A DNA stretch of 64,000 nt from Choristoneura fumiferana. Taxonomy: Eukaryota; Arthropoda; Insecta; Lepidoptera; Tortricidae. Under the pieces are notes generated by a model. That model searched no databases. It was not told the origin of the DNA and worked only from the letters and a program-made list of their open reading frames with translations. The stretch spans positions 22,424,939 to 22,488,938 of the forward strand of contig NC_133473.1 in assembly GCF_025370935.1 (NCBI RefSeq), in the 5' to 3' direction. The position numbers and the translations under genes are program-made. The number at the start of each line of letters is the position of its first letter. Positions within the stretch are counted from its first letter, which is position 1. This document shows positions 36,901 to 48,900 of the stretch, piece after piece.

Positions 36901-39900
36901 ATAGCCTAAATTGAATAAAGATATTTTGACTTTGACTTTGACCGTTTTGGGGAAGAAAAGGTCCCTAAGAGGCGAGTTGGCGACCACAAAACCAGAACCG
37001 GAAAATGAAGCGTTGGCAGGCCTCCCACTAGGTGGACTGACGACATCGTGAGAGTTGCAGCAACTAGTGGATGCAAGTGGCGAGGCGAGTTATCCTTCAT
37101 TATGTGACGTTTATGGGGAAGGTCTAACGTCTCCCGGCGGCACACGATGAGTTTTTCTACTAGGTAGAACAATGTTAGATCATGGAATGCATTTGCATCA
37201 TCTATTGTTATTTTCCGTTTGTTTATAGCGTCATAAAAACTAAACGTATTAACCTTGCAATACTTTTAACATTCAGCGGTGAAGGTTGAGCAGTCACTTA
37301 AATGTTTTATAAAGCAGTTGTTAAAATAAATCGTTTTCTCACTATCGCGGGAATCTTCGCTGGCTGCCAGCGGTCAATAAATTACAGTTCACGCATGAAG
37401 TGGCGAGTAGGTTGCGAGCAAACATCCGCAGCTACCCGCACCTGAACAAACGCTCGGTACACGCAATGTACTGATTTCAGCTCACTATTACTTAGTCCCA
37501 ATTCAACCCAGTCTGGTCAAAGACTAGTTTAGTCGATAATTTGAATCAAAGCATAATTATCCCTTTTATTATTCACGCACGGCCCTACCTACCGAACTAC
37601 CTACCTTACGAATCCACAGAAAATCCATCTATGTAATTCTAGTTAGGTGGTTTTTCATGTTCTTTTGTATCGGTGGCTACCATCTCTGCGCTCATCATCA
37701 TCATATCAGCCGTAGGACGTCCAACTGTTGGACGTTGGCCTCCCTCATGGATCTCCAGTTGCTTCGATTGGGAGCGGCCTGCATCCACCTTGAACCCGCG
37801 GCTTTAACCAGGTCATCCATTCATCTTGTTGGTGGACGTACGCTGCGCTTGCCGATCCGCGGTCTCCATTCGAGAACTTCTCAGCTTCTCTGCGCTCGTA
37901 ACAATGCAATTAAAAGTGCGCGTGTACTAAGTGAGCTATAAATTAGGCAAGAGTGAGTGGCTCCGAGCCGCCACCTGGCCGATTCTGGCGCGCTGCCAAG
38001 AATCGCCGGACACGGCGAAAAGAAGGACGGTGACAGCTCTGATGCAAACAATCCATTAAAACAGTTTATTAAGTGGTTAACTGTAATACAGCCATTAGCC
38101 ACGTTATTAAAATTTATTTCTTTACGTACAGACAAGAAAAGACAAACGTGTGACTTTTTAAATCGTCTTAATGCAAATCTATTCCAGATATTAATCGTAA
38201 ATTTGAAATGTTTCTTTTAGCACTTTTATGAGACCGAGCCGGATTGACGTTTGATCCGGTACTAAACATATATTGACGATTTCTAAACACGAGGTAGTTA
38301 AATCGTGACTATTCACGTTACGTTTTAAGACAGTTTTGGTCGCGCTGATGCAAAGGTATAATCGCTCGTAAACAAAAGTGTGAATAATTGATGAGCGCGC
38401 GCCGCAGACGACAAGACGGCAGCTTTTTTATTTATTCATGGCCCTTAACTGCTACGGCTAATCGATGCGAGCACTGACTCGCAAAGTGCAAAGGTTCGTT
38501 AGGTACCTAACACTGTTGTAGCCCGAACTTCGGGGTTGTCTAGGTAATATCTGGATTTTACTTTTTTGTCATAATCTGGTATCGCATACAGTATCGTTTT
38601 GGCGTAATTATCATCCCATCAAAACATAAATGTGAAATGAGAGCCAAGTCAATATTATGATATACCTATTTGCATATGTGAAATAGTTTTTGAGTTATGA
38701 GGGGGTCAAAAGTGGCTCCAAATGGTTCGGGTAAAATTACACACGGTGTTGTTTGCCAGTTCTGTTTGCTTGAACTTGGCTTGACGCGCTACCGCGTGTC
38801 TAAGATAACGTCGAAAGTTATATTCATTTTGCATAACCTAGTTTGTAGGAAACTCATATCGCATAATCTTGTTTGGCCTAACACCTTGTGTGAGTGAGGG
38901 CGTAAATTCTGTGTGAGGTCGCAGTTCTAACCTAACCTGCTTTTCTATTAGCAATTCCTTTCTATGTGGGATTTTTCTTGGGAAAATATTCCGGTTGTTT
39001 TTTTATGCGAAATTATGTGAAGTGATTGTTATACCAAATATATTTTACGTGAATTAATCTCCCAAAAAAGTTTATGCGAGACTGGTGGTATGTACCTACC
39101 CAAATATCTGACTACGAACTTACGCTACTGACTATAAAAGTCGTGTTTAAATATTTTTGAGCGCCAAAACAGTTCCGCCGTTGTTCACTATCGATGTTGA
39201 ACTATACAAACATGTTTAACTACCTAACTGCACACGTGCTTGCATGGCGGTTACTGCATTTATCAACGCTGGGTGCAGTGTGGCTGTAAACGTGGAAACT
39301 CCGAACTATACCTATACTTACCTACATTAACGTTGCTTTATGAAAATTTTAATATTACATTGAATGATTAAATTAACTAAATTAAACTAATATCTATTGA
39401 TTTGTGGTTTTCTTCGCTGTTTTATGCACATACTAGCTTTTACCCGCGGGTTCCTACTATTGAATTGGTTCCTAAAAGTTCCATCGCGGTCTTTATTTAC
39501 GTTGTAAGAACACCTGTGCAAATTCCGGAAGTTAAGATTCCGGTATTTTACACGCGTACTTGACGGTCCCGAAAATAGTTTAAAAAAATACAACCGAATT
39601 GATAACCTCCTCTTTTTTGAAGTCGGTTAAAAATCCGACTTCCTTCTCAGGATACAGAGTGTATCAAATAAATAGACAAACATAACTCTCCTACGGGTAG
39701 TCGGGTAACAACGTCGTGTTATATCCACTAAGACTAAAAAAAAGTTTGTCAAAGTCAAAGTCAAAAGTCAAAATAACTTTATTCAATTTAGGCTATAACA
39801 AGCACTTATGAATATGTCCGGCTTAAAAGGACCAAAAATAGATTTGGGGATTAGTCGCAAATGTAGCTAAACTAGGTGGTCTACCCAGCTTCCAGGTTTT

Positions 39901-42900
39901 AAGAGCTGGCAACCCTGCTTCGTAAAATCGACCTTGCCTTCTGTGTCTTTGCCGCAATGTTTGCTCCATTGAGGCGTCCGTGAAAGTTATCACAGCAATT
40001 AATCAGGTGAGAGCAAAAACCGACTCCAACTGCAGCCCCACAGTCAACGCCCGATAAACAATGCTACGCTTACCTACTCAATTACAAGAATAAAGTACAT
40101 AAAAATGCACGTCATGTATTTATGTTAGGTAATAAAATAAACTATTTAATCTGTAAAGAAAGAGTTCAAGCACTCACGACCACGAGCGTTTCGAAGAATC
40201 ATGACGGGTTTTCTTGCAATGTTTTAATAAATAATCATGAAGTAGATGTTCTGATAAATTGGTTATTAGAAAGCAAAAACAATTTTTTAAATAATGCATG
40301 TCCATAAACTCGAGCAGAGGCCATATTGCCTAACGTTTCTGTTCGCGATCGCAATCAAATGACAGTTTTTGTATGCGAAATCTGTCATTTGATTGCGATC
40401 GCAAGCGTCAGAAATGTTAGGCAATACACCCTCAGGTCAGTCGCAGGCCTATATACTTATAACAAAGGACTTTTCATAAACATGATGTCCTGTTCATGAA
40501 TGCTGGGACATAACCTTTACCCCTTCAACTTCGTTCGCTTTAACCATCTAGCATTTTTATTGAAACTTCGGTATTACGCAAAATTTCCGTTGATATTTTC
40601 GAAACTACATCGTGGTCTCGATTTCTAAGTAATTGGTTGTATGGAAGAGATCGCTTTTTAGCGTTAAGACCGCCTATTGTCTACCTGTTTTTTTATTTTT
40701 GTAATGTCACTGTACTGCTTTTGGTGATCAATATAGAATATTTATAGGTATTGTATTGTATTGCGGTCGTCATTATATTGCATGAGAAGTACCTGTGCCA
40801 AATTTCAGCTCTCTAAATTAAGCTGTTGATATTTCGGGATTATATCCAGATGCGGTGGGAATTTCAGGATAAAAAGTAGCCTATGTATTAGAATCCCAAC
40901 TATCTTCGAATGTCATCCAAATCGGGAAGCCACTGCCCTAAGGTATATGAAATTTCAACATGACATTTGCAACAACATAGTTCCACTTCCACCCTATGCG
41001 ATTGTTTCTTCGACTGTACCTAAGTTACGCACTTTCTTGAGTTTTGCTACTAAAATGAATCACGACAAGAACCACTAGAGATCCTAAGGTAGCTGTAAGT
41101 CTGCTCACCGTTGACGACCGAGCAGACGGCGGTGCACTCCTCCTGCGTGAGGAAGTTGTTCCGGGAGCCGCGGCAGCCGCCGTACGAGAACGGCACGCAC
41201 ATGCCCTTGGCCGCCGCGAACGCCCAGCGCTGGTACACGCCGCGGCACGGACCCTCCTCCGCCGGCTCCATGCAGATACCTGCAACCAACAGACGTATCA
41301 AACGTGACGTAGGAGGCACACAGTAGACCATAGCCGTGCTTTGGGTCAATTCAAGGGAAGGCAGCGTTAGTTTGCGCCGTAGCAGTCCGCCGCCACCCCA
41401 ACACCAGGGTAAGCCCTGCCTTCCCTGCTGCCTACTCAATGCACGCCATTGTACTATACACCATGTAATTTCACGAACTAAATACTAAAACTATGAGGCT
41501 CGGCGCAAAGCTTCAGACCACAGCCACCAGTGGCCAGCGACAAGTTCACACGCCTTTTCATGCATTTTGTTCAAACTCGCTGCACAATTCGGCGTTTTGA
41601 ACTTCGATGTTAGGGTACCTACCCGGTATAACAGGACCACGTTTCACGACGACTTGTAATGCAAATGGACTTCCACTGTCTAGTAAGAGTTAAAGAAAAA
41701 TCCACTTGTATCCGAAGTTTGCGGTGAAGGAAAACATCATGAGAAAACCTGCACAAACCTGCGAAGCGATTCAATGGTGCGTGCGAAGTTCCCAATCCGC
41801 ACTGGGCCCGCGTGGAAACTATGGCCCAAGCCCTCTTGTTCTGAGAGGAGGCCTGTGCCTAGCAGTGGGACGTAAGGCTGGGATGATGATGATGATCCGA
41901 AGTTATTTGTTGTGTGTAAGTATACCAACACTAGGATCGCGGTTGTTGCAACGCGGCTCAAACGAAGGCCTCAAACCAAATCAGGTAGTCATTTGAAATC
42001 GTGTAGAAGTGTTAAAAATTATCTTTAAACCACGAAAGTGTTTAGTATTTGATTGTTATTTATCTCAATATACTCAATGCACAGATAACTAGACCATATC
42101 AACAAGTGACCTATAACGTAAGATCTATTTTCAACAAAGTGTTCCGAAATGCAGTCATTATTGAAATGTTTTAAGCATAATCGTGTTAGCGCGAGTCGCG
42201 GCTCTATTATTATTATCGGTGTTGCCTTGGCTTTTTGCGAGCTATCGCTGTATAACGCCACGGTATTGTAATTTTACTTCCGTCGTGGAACGTACAACAC
42301 ACTGCTACCTTGTAGGTACAAGCAGAAGTACTTATATAAAGTGTTTTGAAGATAATTAGGAACATTTCAACAGGCAACCACCTGTTACTTTGACTGAACA
42401 CCCATATAAAGGTTTTTCAAATAGGTAAATTTTTGTCTCGAAATAGAGGTATGGGTATGGCCTTATTGCGTCGAAATATTTAAGAGTGTGGTAGGTACCT
42501 ACTTATTTTTGAAACTTTGAATAAGTTCATATTTTTACACTTGACTGTACGCCGTGGAACATCGACAAATTGTACCTACTATTATCTATTCTGTGACCAA
42601 TGTAAAGAAACATTTGTAACATACTAAAAAAAACCTGAAAAATTGTAACTACAGCGGTGCTTAACCTAAACCAACCTAACTTAACCCAACCGAACCGATC
42701 TTCTGAAATAGGCCGTATTTTTTTTTAAATCACCTGCTGAGCTATATAATTAGAGCTTAAAATGATCTAAATACACATGCCTCAATACCTACTGCAAATG
42801 TGCACGGTAAAAGCATAAGAGGTTGCTTAGATCTTGAGCTCTTCGACTCTTTATCTACTTGCAGCTGCATGACTGTACAGTCAAACAAACTAAATCTGTA

Positions 42901-45900
42901 CAAGGGTGGAATCTTTCAGCCACTAATGTCATGCTGACGTCCCATACTATTGGCAAGTCAAGGAAATAGTAGTGAAATTAATTATTAAATGGTAGGAACC
43001 ATTTGTTGTTGGAACCCTGGTATATAAATGTTTTTGTTCGACTGTATATAGCGTCACGCTCATAATTTTAATTATAACATGAAAGGACCAATAATGAGCG
43101 GAGTTTCTTAGCTAATGAGTTATTCTTTTAGCTCTTGTTATCGCTGTTTTGCTTTTGTTTGTTTTAAATACTTCGCTGTCAAACTTCAATTAGTTTTACA
43201 TCGCCGCTGTCGTTAAAAAGTAATATTTGGTAGTCACGCCTTTTCATCTCTGTAAAGGAGTATTTTACATAAATGTAAGCTTATGTGGCCGCTTGTTTTC
43301 TTGGAACAGTAAAGTATAAGTAAAGTACAATAAAGTCTTTACTTTTGAAGTTCCTTCAAAAGATCGATTGACATTGTTTTAAGATTCTGTATAAATTAAA
43401 TTTACATCATACATCGGTGTCAATTGTTCCATGATATTTATTTATCTACTTGGCATGTCCTTATCTGTTGACAAATGAATCAGGTTGCCAAACGTTAGTC
43501 ACGAAATGAATGGATACCACTTGACAGTGTTGACTAGCAGGAAAAAGAGGAGGCTTTGTCCAGCAACAGCCTATTCTTCTGTATATCTTAACTTAGGTGT
43601 TGACCACGTTATACCTATCGATTATTAATCTCGCTATGCGGCCTTCTCCTCCGCTGTCTTGATGGGTACTAAGGCTGACTGAAGTAACATGACAAAACGA
43701 ATACTTTCGAGATACCCTAACCAACTTAGAACAGTTGAAAAACCCCTGTCATTTTTATTTAGAAGTTCAATATCCTCAAATAGGTATAGCTAAGAACCAC
43801 CGCTAGTAAACTGGCTTTCACGTAAAAAACAAATCGAAATCGGTCTATCCGCTTGAGAGCTACAATGCCACAGACATTGAGACAAACATACATTGGCGTC
43901 AAACTTTTAACACCCCTTTTTACGTGGAGGGTTAAAAATACGTTAGGAAAGGATTATCCACTGCGTCTGTAAGCTCACGCTCACGCGAAAAGGTGTGCCT
44001 CAAGTTTCGGATCCGCACTGGTCCCGCGTGAGAACTATGGCCCAAGTCCTCTCATTCTGAGAGGAGGCTGTTCCCAGCAGCGGGACGTGTAGGTTGGGAT
44101 AGTAAATGAATGAAATCTGTGCCTAAATAGTGGTGCTCTATACTTATAAAGCCGTGGTGGCCTAGTGGTTTGACCTATGGACTCAAGCAGAGGATGGTGG
44201 GTTCAAACCCCGGCTCGCATCTCTGACTTTTTCGCAATTCATGCGCGAAATTACATTTGAAATTTACCACGAGCTTTACGGTAGAGGAAAACACAAACTG
44301 CGAAGCAATTCAATGGTGTGTGTGAAGTTCCCAATCCGCAATGGGCCCGCGTGGGAATGGGAACTACGGCTCAAGCCCTCTCTTTCTGAGAGGAGGCTTG
44401 TGCCCAGCAGTGGGACATATATAGTACGCTGGGATGGATAGCTATGTACTCACGCTTGGCGGTGAGCATATCGATGGCGCAGTCCTCCCGCTCGGAGCAG
44501 CGCTGCTGCTGCAGTAGCTCGACGCGCGCGGCGCATGCGCGCTGGCGCTCGCCGGGCACCAGCAGCAGGCGCGTGCGCAGCCGCACGCCCGCGCCGCACG
44601 ACGCCGAGCACGGCGACCAGCCCGACCACTCCGTCGTGGGGCACGCCGGGTCCGAGATCTCCGCCGGCTCCTTCTCCACGCACTCTGGCTGCATGCACTT
44701 GCGATTCTCCTCTGTGTACAGATGCTATAGTTAAATGAGCTGATTGCGCCAAGAACGTCGGCTCTTAAAAAAAATGCGCAGTGACTCTAACGCACCATTT
44801 AGATTCTCAATCTTGAGCTGTTGCTATCATGGGCGGTGGTGATATTTCCCATCAGATGAACCGCATACTCGTTTGTCTCCATCAAATAATTAAAAATAAT
44901 AAAACTTGTTTTGCCAAAAGCTAAGGAGCTTGCTATATTTTTTTTCCTTAAAGCTTCTCCCCTTTTCTAGCTTTCTAATTTTGTTAAAGCTTTTTTTCTG
45001 CCGCTACCCTCCTGAAAGCCTTCAATATTATTTCCCACATTGAGAACCTATAAAATAGACGGACTGCTAACATCACTCTTCTTTAGAAGAGAACCTTCTA
45101 TATTACATACAACTGCTTCTTTGAACTTCGGTTCCCGTCATAACATCTGCTTGAAGAAAGAACTCTCTATTTCGGCCTCTCACCACAAGCGTTTCTTTAA
45201 CTATTTTATCTCCTTCCCTGTAGATCCATGTAACTTCCTCTTTGAGGACTCCGTCCGTGAATAATTTCTTCTGATACATATCATTTACTCGTAATTCATT
45301 GAATCAGGCGTTACTTTGCTGAGGTCCATATCAATGAACTAAAAGAATTTCTTTGCTCACCCGCGACCCTATGATAGCTAAGTTTAACTCTATCACGCCA
45401 CGCTAACTTAGCTATCATAAGGTCGCGTGAGCAAAGAAATTCTTTAAGTTCATTCATACATTTGTCATGTGTCGACTCACCGATCTGCACAAGCGGGCAC
45501 TTCTTCTGTCCCATGCGGTTGAGGAAGTAGCGGCGGCGCGTGTTGACGCCGATGCCGCAGGTCACGGAGCACTCGGACCACGCGCCCCACTCGGACGTCT
45601 TGCACACGCCGTCCAGCTCCTCCGCTGGAGGCGCGTCCAGCTCGCCGGTGGCCGCGGTGCCGTCGTTTCTGAAGACCAAAGGCAAGTTAATTTGAAAACA
45701 AAAAAAGCCACGAGGGAAGCAATATTTAGGGACTCTTAGGTCCTCCTGGTAGTCAAATATTATGGGCTTGCTGCGGCGCACAAGTGTGCTGGTGACATTA
45801 TGTTGCGAGAATAAACTTTTATCTTGTAAGTCTGATTTCACTCACTTCTACTAATTCGAAAGACTCAAAAGGCATAAACATTCTGTTTGGATGACAGTAA

Positions 45901-48900
45901 AAGTAGGTATAAGAAATCAACAAAAAGAACAATCAGCAGAAATGCCGGTTTTTTTTTCGCAATAACCAGTTAGTTATGTGATGGATACTAACTCGCACTC
46001 GGGCACGGCGGCGACGCACATCTCCTTGGAGACGAGCTGGCGGTCGCACGCGAACATCTGCGCCTTCTGCGGCATGCGGTACTGCCGCGTGCGCATGCGC
46101 AGCCCCTTGCCGCACGTCACCGAGCACGCCGACCACTCGCTCCACTCCGACACCGCGCACTCCGCTGCAAACATGATTTTTTCAATTTAAACAATCCTCA
46201 TCTTGAAGATTGGAACTGTTGAGGCTGTTGGCCAAATGCCTCCTTTTAGATTGAGAGGGCTTCGTAAAAGTACATAGGCTTCCTCACAACCTTTTCGTTC
46301 ACCGAACAGCTCATTTGCTTTCAAATATAGCGTAATCTATTCTACTCTCGATTCTGAACAAACTACTTTCATGTTTCCAGTTATTCAATTAAAACCTCGT
46401 AAGAACATTGTACTCGTAAGAAGTTAATTTCATTTTAAAAATTACGGTTTTTAAGCCTTTTGTATGGATGGCAGTAGGACCGGCAACGTTAGTGCTGGTG
46501 GCGCGCTACTGCACAGCCAACTACCAAATGCCTACCCTAGAATCGCATCAATAGACGCCAGTATATAGGAATCAGTGGTAGCTTACGCTTGTCAGCAGTC
46601 TGCGTGTTCTCTATATCGTCCGTGACTTGCGACTGCAGCACCTCTTCGTCGCAGGCGCGTGGCACCAGCTGTTCCCGCGTCAAGTACAGCCGGGCCATGG
46701 GGGCGATCTGACCGCCTGGGTTATAGAACGGCGCGCGCGGGTCCTCGGGGTACATCGTCGTTATGCGGTAGATCTTCTCGCGGGGGTTCGCCTCTGCATT
46801 TGGTGACTGGACAGAAATAATTACATACTATAGCCCGCAGAAGATGTTCTCAAGCGCCACCTAACAGCGTCAGACACAAGTTGTGATGTGATACTTAGGA
46901 AGACCTCACGCATCACCAAACTGACGAACACAGCGTTTCAGATGGTTTCTCTTGAAGATCTTGATACCAAGCGCCAGTTGTAAAAGCTTAACCCAAAATT
47001 GTGTAGGTACCACTACACTTTTATTTTACAAGACAACTGTTCTGTACGTCTTGGGCCCGCACATTCAGTAGGAAGTTTGGGTTCGTGGTCATTTGAGTGA
47101 AACATACCTAGTCTAGTATGTAGTTCCTTTAAGGGTACACGTACACGTACGCCGTCGACGGATAATATCAAGGAGAACATCATATTCGGCAGAACAACCG
47201 CACCATCCCTACAACCAGAATGAGAAGCTCTACCAGTTGTTAAACTGTGGCCAAACAGCACATTTTTAGCGAAGTTGATAATTGGTAAGTATCGTGAGCT
47301 CACCATGTAAGAAATTCCATTATCCGTCCCCGCATCATACGGGAATAAGTCAACTACTTTATTTTCTTCCCAGGTGCAGTCTTTGAGACAGAGATTGAGT
47401 CCGCTAACGCCAACGATCCAATCAGGAGACGGTCCTGGAAAATATGAAATCGGTAAAACGACACTATTGAAAAATTTGTATTGCTTAAAAAATCTCAAAA
47501 GTTTTTTTACCGAACATGGAGGCTAGCGAGAGGTAGGGCCGTTTCCTGTCGACGAAGAACGCGGAGGAAGTGTTGGCGTTGACGCGCGGGTGCCAGAGCC
47601 CTTGTGCTTTGACGATCGAGCGCAGCAGCTTGCCCTGCTGGCGAAGCTCTCTCTCCATCAGCCCCACCGAGCCCCATTCTGCCAAAGATCTGAAAATACC
47701 ATAATAAGTATATGAGAAGAAGAAGAAGCCGTATCACGAGCGTTAGGGTGAAGGCATCGAGTGAAAATCCTCAACAACTTTGAGGCTGTAAAGCAATTCA
47801 ATGGTGTTTGTAAAGTTTACAATTCTTACTGGGCCCACGTGGGAAATTTCATTCTGTCTTTTCATTTCTGGCTTGTACTTGGCGCTGGGACGTTTAGAGG
47901 CCGGAGACGATCTCTTTAAAAGTACAGTCAGCTCGGGAACCCGACAGAGCATTAGTTGGATACCTGAATCCATCGGAAGCAATCTTGCCCTCGGCCCAGA
48001 CGGTGAAGTTCTTGGGATGAGTAGCGCCGATGACGTCCGAGAAGTGAGTCAGCCACAGCGCCTGCGTCGGGAAGTCCTTAGGGTGCGTCTGCGGCGACCA
48101 CAGCCCCTCAAACACCACCTTATTAAAGTAAAAACAAACAATTAGTATGAAGTAAAAAAAAAATACAAGCTATTTTGCTAACTGTATTTTTTGTGGACAT
48201 TGTCATCCAGTGCCAGCAGAAAGCAGAAAGTTCTGTGACATTAGATTAGAACCATAGTAGACTGCCAACAGTGTTTTTAGCATAGAATAAATAGGACAAT
48301 TACCTAGTAAGTTTCAAACCTTGTATTTCGCCTCATCGCAAGCGCAACAGTCGGGGGCGTTGATAGAAGTGTCTTCGCAAATTCGTTTCGTTAATTGGCC
48401 GTCCTCTGCGAACCAGCGGCTCGAATTCTCGTACACCATTGCTCTGGAAATTACAATTAAAAGAAGGTAAAATTTCCATAAATGGCTGATCAATGCACAA
48501 AACTTGCTTGTACTTTTGGCTCCATAGCAATTTGACAATATATCGCTAAGACTGGCCACTACTGACTATTAAGTATGTATGAGATTGGCTCACTTAGTTA
48601 TAAACCAATCCAATCACACGATTCTAATGCCATCTAGCGATATTCCACCTGTCCGAAAACCCTCATTGGTTAACAAAGTTTGTAATCAAAATGTTATGAA
48701 TCACAGAAAAATATAAGTAGGCACATGCAAAACGGTTGTACCTTGTTTTGCCTAGCAACTTTTTGCCTATTTTCAGTTTGCCTAATGTTAGATAAACTAA
48801 TATTATTTACTTAACCTTACTGTTTCACTTTACCTAATTTTCATTTTAGTGAAAGTCATTTTGTATAAGTACAACTTCTTTACATAATTTTGATTCGCCT

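Larger units (their letters stand above)
33195..41108. other. Spondin intron 11 (7914 nt)
   Basis: The largest intron, between the Kunitz exon and the linker exon, filled with repeats listed separately. CpG-rich patches at 37960-38010 and 38395-38420 have no splice-supported frame. Confidence 0.75.
41280..44453. other. Spondin intron 10 (3174 nt)
   Basis: Contains three SINE-A copies, a CAGTC-ended MITE, a SINE-B tail (43414-43447) and a repeat fragment (43790-43935). The remainder is unremarkable AT-rich sequence. Confidence 0.8.

Noticed and set aside
42655..42710. CCTAACC-type telomeric (TTAGG)n sequence
   Set aside because: Only irregular AACCTAACC phrases, no true array.
44450..44752. 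Long GC-rich open frames on both strands over TSR exons (for example 44535-44738 plus, 45467-45739 plus, 41025-41285 minus)
   Set aside because: They are shadows of the spondin exons in other frames: repetitive Ala/Arg/Pro composition, no domains, no splice fit.
47013..47303. Extension of the spondin exon 6 frame through intron 6
   Set aside because: A strong donor (GTGAGC) follows YM336, and exon 7 continues the domain in phase; the read-through has no spondin similarity.
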